Source: Blastococcus sp. DSM 46786 (GTDB lineage Bacteria > Actinomycetota > Actinomycetes > Mycobacteriales > Geodermatophilaceae). From it: a DNA stretch of 64,000 nt. A model generated the notes under the pieces. The model saw only the letters and a program-made list of their open reading frames with translations, ran no database searches and had not been told where the DNA came from. Location: NCBI RefSeq assembly GCF_900109665.1, contig NZ_FOAO01000002.1, positions 62,001 to 126,000 on the forward strand, written 5' to 3'. Positions 1 through 7,467 of this stretch are shown piece after piece; position 1 is the first letter of the stretch; each line of letters opens with the position of its first letter. A program made the position numbers and the translations under genes.

Positions 1-1
1 G

Positions 2-952
2 GACACCGGCTCCCGGCTGGTGCGCGGGGAGCGGTGGATCACCCACCCGGTCCGGCCCGCGGACCGTTGGGTCAGCGTCCGGGTGCAGGCCGGCAACGCC
101 GACGACGTCCTCATGCGCCGGCTGCACGGGCCAGGCTGGCGGGACCGTGCCGTCGCCGCGCTCGGCCGCCGTCCGCAGCACACCGCGGTCACCGCCGCCG
201 CGCTGGCCGCCGTCGGCCTGGCCGCCGCCGGCCGGCCCCGGGCCGCGCTGGCTGCCGCGGCCGCCTGGGCCGCCGGCACCGCCGAGTTCGCCTGGCGGCG
301 GATCGCGCCCGGCCCGCGCGACCGCGCCGAGGTGACGACGATGCTGGCCACCAGCGCGCTCATCCCGCCGCTGGCCACCTGGCACTGGCTGCGCGGCGTC
401 GTCCAGCACGTGGGCGTGCCGCGCTGGCGCGGCCTGCCCGACCTGGTGCTCCTCGACCGCGACGGCACGCTGGTGCACGACTTCCCCTACAACGGCGACC
501 CGGACTGGGTGCGCCCGGTGGACGGTGCGCAGCAGGCTCTCGACCGGCTGCGCGCCCGTGGCGTGCGGGTCGGCGTGGTGAGCAACCAGTCCGGCGTGGC
601 CCGCGGGCTCATCACCCCCGACCAGGTGGACGCCTGCATGAAGCGGCTCGACGAGCTGCTCGGCCCCTTCGAGACGGTCCAGGTGTGCCCGCACGGTCCG
701 GACGACGGCTGTGCCTGCCGCAAGCCCGCGCCCGGCATGGTGCTGGCCGCCTGCGCCGAGCTCGGCGTCGACCCGGCCCGCTGCGTCGTGATCGGCGACA
801 TCGGTGCCGACGTCGAGGCGGCCGCCGCGGCCGGTGCCCGCGGCATCCTGGTGCCCACCCCGGTCACCCGCCGCGAGGAGGTGGCGGCGGCCCCGCAGCG
901 GGCCGCGAGCCTGCCCGACGCGGTCGACGACGTCCTGGCCGGGCTGTGGTGA
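2..952 (+). CDS. GT2-type glycosyltransferase C-terminus fused to D-glycero-D-manno-heptose-1,7-bisphosphate phosphatase (5'-truncated by window)
   Basis: The reading frame is open from the first bases, so the start lies outside the window. The visible N-terminal ~145 residues look like the tail of a family 2 glycosyltransferase, with Ala-rich hydrophobic stretches. From about residue 150 there is a HAD-IIIA phosphatase domain of the GmhB type: DRDGTL (motif I), SNQSGVARG (motif II), the zinc-loop pattern CPHGPDDGCACRK, and GDIGAD (motif III/IV). GmhB removes the 1-phosphate of heptose bisphosphate on the way to ADP-heptose. The partner enzymes GmhA and HldE follow at 4299-6349, which supports this role. 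The stop overlaps the next start by four bases (GTGA). The GT2 assignment is weaker because its catalytic part is not visible. Confidence 0.85.
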   Translation, partial: DTGSRLVRGERWITHPVRPADRWVSVRVQAGNADDVLMRRLHGPGWRDRAVAALGRRPQHTAVTAAALAAVGLAAAGRPRAALAAAAAWAAGTAEFAWRRIAPGPRDRAEVTTMLATSALIPPLATWHWLRGVVQHVGVPRWRGLPDLVLLDRDGTLVHDFPYNGDPDWVRPVDGAQQALDRLRARGVRVGVVSNQSGVARGLITPDQVDACMKRLDELLGPFETVQVCPHGPDDGCACRKPAPGMVLAACAELGVDPARCVVIGDIGADVEAAAAAGARGILVPTPVTRREEVAAAPQRAASLPDAVDDVLAGLW

Positions 953-2025
953 GCGCCCCGCGGACCGTCCTGGTCGCCCGGCTGGACAACGCCGGCGACG
1001 TCCTCCTGCAGGGCCCGCTCGTGCGCGCCGTCGCGCACGGCGCCGGCCGCGTGGTGCTGCTCGCCGGGCCCGCCGGTGCGGCCGCCGCGGAGCTGCTGCC
1101 CGGCGTCGACGAGGTGTGGACCTGGTCATGCCCGTGGATCCTCGGCGACCCGCCGCCGGTCGACGCCGACGACCTCGCCGCGCTCACCGACCGCGTGCGG
1201 GCGCTCGCGCCCGACGAGGCGGTCGTCTCGACGTCGTTCCACCAGTCGCCCCTGCCCCTGGCGCTGGTGCTGCGGTCGGCGGGCGTGCCCCGCATCTCGG
1301 CGATCAGCGTGGACTACCCCGGCACGCTGCTCGACGTCCGCCACCGGGTCGACGACGACCTGCCCGAGTCCGAGCGGGCGCTCTCCCTGGCCCGAGCGGC
1401 CGGGTTCGAGCTCCCGCCCGGGGACGAGGGCCGGCTGGAGGTGCGCCGACCCCTGCCCCCGGTGGCGCACCGACCCGGCTACGTCGTCCTGCACCCCGGC
1501 GCCTCCGTGCCGGCGCGCGCGTGGCCCGCGCAGCGCTGCGCCGAGGCGGTCGAGGCGCTCGCCGACGCCGGACACCGGGTGCTGGTCACCGGTGGGCCGG
1601 GGGAGCGGGCGCTCACCGCCGCCGTGGCCGGGAACCGCGGCGTCGACCTCGGCGGGGCGACCTCGCTGGCCGAGATGGCTGCGCTGCTCGACGGCGCCGC
1701 GGCGGTCGTCGTCGGCAACACCGGCCCGGCGCACCTGGCCGCCGCCGTCGGCACCCCCGTCGTCTCGCTGTTCTCGCCGGTGGTCCCCGCCGCCCGCTGG
1801 GCGCCCTACGGCGTGCCCAGCGTGCTGCTGGGCGACCAGTCGGCACCCTGCGCCGGCACCCGGGCCCGCGAGTGCCCCGTGGCCGGCCACCCCTGCCTCA
1901 CCGAGGTGACCGCGTCCGACGTGGTCGCCGCGGTGGAGAAACTGCTCACGGTCCAGCAGCCGGCCGTCGACCGCATCCCTGCCGCAGCCCGAGAGGCGGC
2001 GACGAGCATCCAGGTGAGAGCGTGA
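949..2025 (+). CDS. Glycosyltransferase family 9 (heptosyltransferase-like)
   Basis: The product has 358 residues. It begins VLVARLDNAGDVLLQGPLVRA, the N-terminal pattern of ADP-heptose:LPS heptosyltransferases (GT9), and carries VLHPGAS near the middle and GNTGPAHLAAAVGTP near residue 255, the usual nucleotide-sugar binding region. GT9 enzymes transfer heptose from ADP-heptose. With GmhA, GmhB and HldE encoded in the same operon, heptose is the likely donor sugar. The acceptor is unknown, and in an actinobacterium it would not be LPS. The GTG start overlaps the previous stop by four bases and the gene ends in a four-base overlap with the next, so translation is probably coupled. Confidence 0.88.
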   Translation: MSAPRTVLVARLDNAGDVLLQGPLVRAVAHGAGRVVLLAGPAGAAAAELLPGVDEVWTWSCPWILGDPPPVDADDLAALTDRVRALAPDEAVVSTSFHQSPLPLALVLRSAGVPRISAISVDYPGTLLDVRHRVDDDLPESERALSLARAAGFELPPGDEGRLEVRRPLPPVAHRPGYVVLHPGASVPARAWPAQRCAEAVEALADAGHRVLVTGGPGERALTAAVAGNRGVDLGGATSLAEMAALLDGAAAVVVGNTGPAHLAAAVGTPVVSLFSPVVPAARWAPYGVPSVLLGDQSAPCAGTRARECPVAGHPCLTEVTASDVVAAVEKLLTVQQPAVDRIPAAAREAATSIQVRA

Positions 2026-3005
2026 AGATCCTGATCTGGCACGTGCACGGCTCCTGGACGACGGCGTTCGTCCAGGGTCGCCACGAGTACCTGCTCCCGG
2101 TGACCCCGGGACGCGACGGCGACGGCCTGGGCCGGGCCCGGACGTGGGACTGGCCGGTTTCGGCGCGGGAGGTCACCCCCGCCCAGCTGCGGGAGGAGGA
2201 GCAGCCCGACGTCGTCGTGCTGCAGCGCCGGCGCGATCTCGAGCTGTGCCGCGAGTGGCTCGGGCGCGAGCCCGGCCGCGATCTGCCGGCGGTGTTCCTC
2301 GAGCACAACGCGCCCGGCCTGGAGCCTGGTGACGGACCGGTCCCGCACACCCGGCACCCGGTCGCCGACCGCGACGACATCCCGATCGCGCACGTCACGC
2401 ACTTCAACGAGCTGTTCTACGACAACGGCCGGGCGACGACGACGGTGATCGAGCACGGCATCGTCGACCCGGGGGAGCGGTGGACCGGCGAGCTGGCCCG
2501 CGCCGCCGTCGTCACCAACGAGCCGGTCCGCCGGGGGCGCACCGTCGGCGCCGACCTGCTGCCCGGCCTCGCCGCGGCCGCGCCGCTCGACGTCTTCGGC
2601 ATGGGGCTCACCGGCCTGCACGAGCAGTACGGGCTGGACCCGGCGCGGGTGACCCTGTTCGACGATCCGCCCCAGCACGCCATGCACGCCGAGCTCGCCC
2701 GCCGCAGGCTGTACGTGCATCCGGTGCGCTGGACGTCGCTGGGCCTCTCGCTGCTGGAGGCCATGCACCTGGGCATGCCGGTGGTCGCGCTGGCCACCAC
2801 CGAGGTGGTCGAGGCGGTGCCCACCGAGGCCGGGGTGGTCTCCACCCGACCCGAACGGCTGTGGGCCGCCGTGCGCGAGTTCCTGAACGACGAGGACGCC
2901 GCCCGGCTGGCCGGCAAGGCCGCGCGCGCCGCCGCCCTGGAGCGCTACGGCCTCGACCGTTTCCTGCGCGACTGGGACGCGCTGCTCGAGGAGGTGACCC
3001 GATGA
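2022..3005 (+). CDS. GT-B glycosyltransferase (GT4-like)
   Basis: The product has 327 residues. The C-terminal half has the GT-B signature LGLSLLEAMHLGMPVVALATTE near residues 240-260, with LEAMHLGMPVV matching the donor-binding helix of GT4 enzymes. The N-terminal half (KILIWHVHGSW, then HNAPGLEPGDGPVPHTRHP) is less standard. HVTHFNELFYDN and IEHGIVDP resemble the linker region before the Rossmann-like C-domain. Substrates cannot be read from sequence. GTG at 2022 was chosen because it overlaps the upstream stop (GTGA) and the protein aligns from there. The stop overlaps the next ATG by four bases. Confidence 0.85.
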   Translation: MKILIWHVHGSWTTAFVQGRHEYLLPVTPGRDGDGLGRARTWDWPVSAREVTPAQLREEEQPDVVVLQRRRDLELCREWLGREPGRDLPAVFLEHNAPGLEPGDGPVPHTRHPVADRDDIPIAHVTHFNELFYDNGRATTTVIEHGIVDPGERWTGELARAAVVTNEPVRRGRTVGADLLPGLAAAAPLDVFGMGLTGLHEQYGLDPARVTLFDDPPQHAMHAELARRRLYVHPVRWTSLGLSLLEAMHLGMPVVALATTEVVEAVPTEAGVVSTRPERLWAAVREFLNDEDAARLAGKAARAAALERYGLDRFLRDWDALLEEVTR

Positions 3006-4246
3006 GGACCGACCAGCTGGGTCCGTACCGGTTCAAGATCGACCTGGTGTCCGAGCACGCCAGCCCGCTCGCCGCCATCGGCGGCGTCGACGCCGGCGGG
3101 CAGAACGTGCACGTCGCGGCCCTCGCCGCGGGGCTCGCGCAGCGCGGGCACGAGGTCACCGTGCACACCCGCCGGGACGACGCGTCGCTGCCCGAGCGGG
3201 TCGTGGTGCAGGACGGCTACAACGTCGTCCACGTCACCGCGGGGCCGGCCGAACCGCTGCCCAAGGACGAGCTGCTCCAGCACATGCCCGCCTTCGCGCG
3301 GGTGCTGCGGCACGGCTGGGCGGCGCAGCCCCCCGACGTCGTGCACGCGCACTTCTGGATGAGCGGCCTGGCCTCGGTGGAGGCGTCGGCCAGCCTGCTC
3401 GCCCCCGTGCCGGTGCTGCAGACCTTCCACGCCCTGGGCTCGGTCAAGCGCCGGCACCAGGGCGACGCCGACACCTCCCCGGCCGAGCGGATCGACCTCG
3501 AGCGCGGGCTCTGCCGCGACGTGGCCCACGTGGTGGCCACCTGCTCCGACGAGGTGTTCGAGCTGCGCCGCCTGGGGCTTCCCAGCGACCGCGTCTCGAT
3601 CGTGCCCTGCGGCGTCGACACCGCGGTGTTCACGCCCCGCGGCCCGGTGGCCCCGCGGGGTGAGCGGCAGCGGCTGCTGGTCCTCGGCCGGCTGGTCGAG
3701 CGCAAGGGCCAGGACGACGCCGTCCGGGCGCTGCGCGCGGTGCCCGACGCCGAGCTCGTCGTGGTCGGCGGCCCCCCGGCCGGGGAGCTCGACGCCGACC
3801 GCGAGGTGCGCCGGCTGCGCGCCATCGCCGGCGAGGCCGGGGTCGCCGACCGCCTGGTGTTCACCGGGGCCGTCGCCCGTGCCGACGTCCCGGCCTGGAT
3901 CCGCTCGGCCGACGTCGTCCTCGCCGTCCCCTGGTACGAGCCCTTCGGCATCACGCCGCTGGAGGCGATGGCCTGCGCCCGGCCCGTCGTGGCCACGGCC
4001 GTCGGCGGGCTGCAGGACACCGTCGTCGACGGGGTCACCGGCGACCTCGTCCCGGCGCGCGAGCCCGAGCGCCTCGGCGCGGTGCTCGCCGCGCTGCTCG
4101 CCGACGACGAGCGCCGCACCGCCTACGGCGCCGCGGGCGTGAAGCGGGCCCGCACCCGCTACCGCTGGGCCCGCGTCGTCGCCGACACCGAAACCGTCTA
4201 CCGCCAGGTGCTCACCCGGCACCGTCCCGTGGAGGTCGCCAGGTGA
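3002..4246 (+). CDS. Glycosyltransferase family 4
   Basis: The product has 414 residues with full GT4 architecture. GGVDAGGQNVHVAALA at residues ~28-43 is the sugar-nucleotide loop seen in sucrose-phosphate synthase and MshA-like enzymes. HAHFWMSG lies in the acceptor domain, VVPCGVDTAVF at the inter-domain linker, VLGRLVERKGQD at the start of the donor domain, and EPFGITPLE near residue 308 is the EX7E motif. It probably transfers a hexose or heptose to a glycan or lipid acceptor on the cytoplasmic side. It starts at an ATG overlapping the previous stop (ATGA). A 52-bp gap separates it from the isomerase gene that follows. Confidence 0.9.
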   Translation: MRTDQLGPYRFKIDLVSEHASPLAAIGGVDAGGQNVHVAALAAGLAQRGHEVTVHTRRDDASLPERVVVQDGYNVVHVTAGPAEPLPKDELLQHMPAFARVLRHGWAAQPPDVVHAHFWMSGLASVEASASLLAPVPVLQTFHALGSVKRRHQGDADTSPAERIDLERGLCRDVAHVVATCSDEVFELRRLGLPSDRVSIVPCGVDTAVFTPRGPVAPRGERQRLLVLGRLVERKGQDDAVRALRAVPDAELVVVGGPPAGELDADREVRRLRAIAGEAGVADRLVFTGAVARADVPAWIRSADVVLAVPWYEPFGITPLEAMACARPVVATAVGGLQDTVVDGVTGDLVPAREPERLGAVLAALLADDERRTAYGAAGVKRARTRYRWARVVADTETVYRQVLTRHRPVEVAR

Positions 4247-4298
4247 TGTGCTCGACAGCACGGCGAAGCCGTCCCGTTCCTACACCGGAGGTGGGTCG

Positions 4299-4988
4299 AT
4301 GAGCGTCACCCCGCACTCCTTCTTCGAGAACGTCGTGGCGCAGCGCGACGTCCCGGCGCCGGACACCTGCACCCACCTGACCGGGGCCGACCACGTCGCC
4401 TCGCTGCGGAACGCGCTGCGCTCGCTGGAGGACCAGTTGCCGGCGCTCGACCGCTGGGGCCGGCTGCTGGCCGACGTCCTCTGCGGGCCGTCCCGCGGCC
4501 GGCTGCTGGCCGCAGGCAACGGCGGGAGCGCCGCCCAGGCCCAGCACCTCACCGCCGAGCTGGTGGGCCGCTACCGCGCCGACCGCCCGCCCTTCTCGGC
4601 CATCTGCCTCACCGCGGAGACCTCCTCGCTGACCGCGATCGCCAACGACTACCCGGCCGACGAGCTGTTCGCCCGGCAGGTGGAGGCCCACGGCCGGGCG
4701 GGTGACGTGCTGGTCCTGCTGTCGACGTCGGGCCGCTCGCCCAACGCGGTCGCCGCCGCCCGGCGGGCCCGCGAGTGCGGCATCACGACGCTGGCGATCA
4801 CCGGGCCGGCGCCGAACCCGCTGGCCGCCGCGGCCGACGACGCGGTCTGCATCGACTCCCCGTGGACCGCCACCGTGCAGGAGTGCCACCTGGCCGCCCT
4901 GCACCTGGTCTGCGCCGCCTTCGACGCGGCCGTGCTCGCCGCCCCGCCGCGGGTGCCCGCGGGGCCGTCGTTCGAGGCGGCGACGTGA
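4299..4988 (+). CDS. gmhA: Phosphoheptose isomerase (SIS domain)
   Basis: The product has 229 residues and a single SIS domain: AGNGGSAAQAQHLTAEL near residue 72 and LSTSGRSPN near residue 140, with the C-terminal ECHLAALHLVC helix carrying active-site acid and His positions. GmhA converts sedoheptulose 7-phosphate to D-glycero-D-manno-heptose 7-phosphate. An in-frame ATG exists at 4248, but the ATG at 4299 has a strong Shine-Dalgarno (GGAGGTGG at 4287-4294) four bases upstream and gives a family-like length, so it was preferred. The stop overlaps the hldE GTG. Confidence 0.9.
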   Translation: MSVTPHSFFENVVAQRDVPAPDTCTHLTGADHVASLRNALRSLEDQLPALDRWGRLLADVLCGPSRGRLLAAGNGGSAAQAQHLTAELVGRYRADRPPFSAICLTAETSSLTAIANDYPADELFARQVEAHGRAGDVLVLLSTSGRSPNAVAAARRARECGITTLAITGPAPNPLAAAADDAVCIDSPWTATVQECHLAALHLVCAAFDAAVLAAPPRVPAGPSFEAAT

Positions 4989-6349
4989 GCGCCCGGCCGC
5001 TGGTCGTCGTCGGGGACGCGCTGCTCGACGTCGACCTGGTCGGCACCGCGTCGCGGCTGACCCCCGACGCCCCGGTGCCCGTGGTCGAGGACGTCGAACG
5101 GCGGGAACGCCCGGGGGGCGCCGCGCTCGCGGCGGTCATCGCGGCCGCGGCGGGGTCCCGCGAGGTGGTGCTCGTGGCGCCGCTGGACTCCGACGAGGAC
5201 GCCGACCGGTTGCGCGCCCTGCTCGCCAGCCGCGTCCGCCTGGTCGAGATCCCGGCCACCGGGGGCACCGCCGTGAAGCAGCGGGTGCGCGTCGGCGACC
5301 ACTCCGTTGCCCGGCTGGACAGCGGCGCGGCGGTCGCCGTGCTCGGCGAGCTCCCCGCCGCGGCCGCCGCCGCGATCCGCGACGCCGCCGCCGTCCTCGT
5401 CGCCGACTACGGCCGGGGGACGACGGTCGACCCGGCGGTGCGCGCGGCCCTGGCCGAGGCCCGCGGCCCCGTCGTCTGGGACCCGCACCCGCGGGGCGCC
5501 GACCCGGTGCCCAGCGCCCGCCTGGTCACGCCCAACGGCGCGGAGGCGGCCCGGGTGGTCCCGGCCGTGGACGGCGAGGGCCTGGCCGCCGTCGGTGCCC
5601 GAGCGGAGGCGCTCATCCGGCACTGGGGCGTGGGCGCGGTCGCGGTGACGATGGGCGCCCGCGGCGCGCTGCTCTCGTACGGCACCGGTGCACCGATGGT
5701 CGTGCCCGCGGTCGCGGTCACCGGCGGTGACCCCTGCGGCGCCGGGGACTCCTTCGCCGCCGCCGCGGCGCTGGCCCTCGCCGACGGCGCGGTCACCGGC
5801 GAGGCGGTGGCCGCCGCGGTGGCCTTCGCCTCGGCGTTCGTCGCCCGCGGGGGAGCGACCGCCTGGGACGCCGACGAGCGGGTCGAGGCGGTGGCCCCCG
5901 AGCCCGGCGCCGAGGCCGTCATCGCGCGGGTGCGCGCCGCCGGGGGCACCGTCGTCGCCACCGGGGGCTGCTTCGACCTGCTGCACCCCGGGCACGTCGC
6001 CACGCTGCGCGCCGCCCGCGGGCTGGGCGACTGCCTCGTCGTCTGCATCAACTCCGACGACTCGGTGCGCCGGCTCAAGGGCCCGTCGCGGCCGCTGGTG
6101 ACCGCCCCCGACCGCGCCCGGGTGCTGGAGGCGCTGGAGTTCGTCGACGCGGTGGTGGTCTTCGACGAGGACACCCCCACGCAGGTGCTCGACCGGCTGC
6201 GCCCCGACGTCTGGGCCAAGGGCGGCGACTACGCCGGTGCGGACCTGCCCGAGGCCGAGGTGCTGCGCTCCTGGGGTGGACAGGCCGTCGTCCTGCCCTA
6301 CCTGGACGGCCACTCGACCACGGCCCTGGTCGAGCGCTCGCGCGTATGA
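4985..6349 (+). CDS. hldE: Bifunctional heptose-7-phosphate kinase / heptose-1-phosphate adenylyltransferase
   Basis: The product has 454 residues. Residues 1-~310 form a PfkB-type ribokinase domain with GGAALAAVIAAAAG near the start, VADYGRG in the middle and the catalytic GGDPCGAGDSF near residue 247. Residues ~315-454 form a cytidylyltransferase-like domain with GGCFDLLHPGHVATL (HPGH nucleotide-binding motif) near residue 327 and a KGGDY motif. HldE phosphorylates heptose 7-phosphate at C1 and, after GmhB, adenylylates heptose 1-phosphate to ADP-heptose. With gmhA and the gmhB fusion, the operon encodes the complete route to ADP-D-glycero-beta-D-manno-heptose. No HldD epimerase is visible in this window. 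GTG 4985 overlaps the gmhA stop. Confidence 0.92.
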   Translation: MSARPLVVVGDALLDVDLVGTASRLTPDAPVPVVEDVERRERPGGAALAAVIAAAAGSREVVLVAPLDSDEDADRLRALLASRVRLVEIPATGGTAVKQRVRVGDHSVARLDSGAAVAVLGELPAAAAAAIRDAAAVLVADYGRGTTVDPAVRAALAEARGPVVWDPHPRGADPVPSARLVTPNGAEAARVVPAVDGEGLAAVGARAEALIRHWGVGAVAVTMGARGALLSYGTGAPMVVPAVAVTGGDPCGAGDSFAAAAALALADGAVTGEAVAAAVAFASAFVARGGATAWDADERVEAVAPEPGAEAVIARVRAAGGTVVATGGCFDLLHPGHVATLRAARGLGDCLVVCINSDDSVRRLKGPSRPLVTAPDRARVLEALEFVDAVVVFDEDTPTQVLDRLRPDVWAKGGDYAGADLPEAEVLRSWGGQAVVLPYLDGHSTTALVERSRV

Positions 6350-6366
6350 GGCACGCCGTGCTGACA

Positions 6367-6426
6367 GGCATAGGAAGCTTTACGTGTGGATCCGCCCCCG
6401 TTTCCGCAGGTAAAGCTTCCTATGCC
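6367..6426. repeat. Palindromic repeat, family A, copy 1
   Basis: Two perfect 17-base arms, GGCATAGGAAGCTTTAC (6367-6383) and its complement (6410-6426), flank a 26-base loop. The outer 13 bases GGCATAGGAAGCT recur as the outer arm of a second palindrome at 35759-35820, where the inner arm is different but still paired. It lies in the 85-bp gap between hldE and the GT9 gene and ends just before the latter's ribosome binding site. There is no T-tract, so a simple intrinsic terminator is uncertain. It could be a REP/MITE-like element or a protein-binding site. Confidence 0.75.
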
Positions 6427-6434
6427 AGGGGCCG

Positions 6435-7403
6435 GTGAGCGTCGAGGCGCCCGCGGCGGTCGTCCTGCGGCCGCTGGGGCTGGGCGACCTGCTCACCGGG
6501 GTACCGGCCATCCGGGCGGTGCGGGCGGCCGTGCCCGGGCACCGGCTGGTGCTGGCGACGACGACGGCGCTGCAGCCGCTGGCCGCGCTCATCGACGCCG
6601 TCGACGAGGTGCTGCCCGCCCGCGAGCTGGAGCCGCTGGACTGGTCGGGGCCGCCGCCGGAGCTCGCCGTCGACCTCCACGGCAAGGGCCCGGCCTCGCA
6701 CGTGGTCGTCGCCGACCTGCACCCGCAGCGGCTGCTCACCTTCGCCGGCCCAGGCTACCCCGGACCCACCTGGTACCCCGACGAGCACGAGGTCCGGCGC
6801 TGGTGCCGGCTGGTCTCCGAGGGACTCGCAGTCGACGCCGATCCCGACGCGCTGGACATCGCCGTGCCCGCCGCGCCGCCGCCGGTGCGCGGGGCCACCG
6901 TGGTGCACCCGGGGGCGGCGTTCCCCGGCCGCCGCTGGCCGGCCGACCGCTTCGCCGCCGTCGCCCGCCACCTCGCCGCCCGCGGCCACGACGTGCGCAT
7001 CACCGGCGGCCCGGCGGAGGTGGAGCTAGCCCGGTCGGTGGCCGCGGCGGCCGGGCTGCCGGAGTCGGCCGTGCTGGCCGGCCGGACGACGTCCGTGGAG
7101 CTCGCGGCGGTGGTGGCCGCGGCGCGGGTGGTCGTGTGCGGCGACACCGGCGTCGCGCACCTGGCCACCGCCTACCGGCGACCGTCCGTGGTGCTTTTCG
7201 GCCCGGTGCCACCGGCGCTGTGGGGGCCGCCGCCGCGCCCGCAGCACGTGGTGCTCTGGCACGGCGACGGCACCGGCGACCCGTGGGGCACCGACCTCGA
7301 TCCCGCCCTGGCCCGCATCACCGTCGACCAGGTGGAGGGGGCACTCGACGAGCTCCTGCCCGGTCACGCCGAGTGGATCCCGGAGGGGTCCGCGCAGGCG
7401 TGA
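6435..7403 (+). CDS. Glycosyltransferase family 9 (heptosyltransferase-like), second copy
   Basis: The product has 322 residues. It starts VVLRPLGLGDLLTGVPAIRA, the GT9 N-terminal phosphate-binding region, has VVHPGAAFPGRRWPADRF in the middle, and CGDTGVAHLATAYRRPSV near residue 235 as the donor site. This is a second candidate heptosyltransferase for the ADP-heptose made by the upstream operon. The GTG at 6435 follows an AGGGG ribosome binding site four bases upstream. The palindrome at 6367-6426 separates it from hldE, so it may be a separate or modulated transcription unit. Confidence 0.87.
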   Translation: MSVEAPAAVVLRPLGLGDLLTGVPAIRAVRAAVPGHRLVLATTTALQPLAALIDAVDEVLPARELEPLDWSGPPPELAVDLHGKGPASHVVVADLHPQRLLTFAGPGYPGPTWYPDEHEVRRWCRLVSEGLAVDADPDALDIAVPAAPPPVRGATVVHPGAAFPGRRWPADRFAAVARHLAARGHDVRITGGPAEVELARSVAAAAGLPESAVLAGRTTSVELAAVVAAARVVVCGDTGVAHLATAYRRPSVVLFGPVPPALWGPPPRPQHVVLWHGDGTGDPWGTDLDPALARITVDQVEGALDELLPGHAEWIPEGSAQA

Positions 7404-7467
7404 CGCAGCGGCTCCACGCCGCCGGGGGACGGCACCTGGTCGCGGTGTCGTCCGGAGGACGACGATG

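Noticed and set aside
6367-6426. Riboswitch upstream of the GT9 gene
   Set aside because: Structure is a single long hairpin repeated elsewhere at a gene end, with no conserved aptamer sequence recognised.
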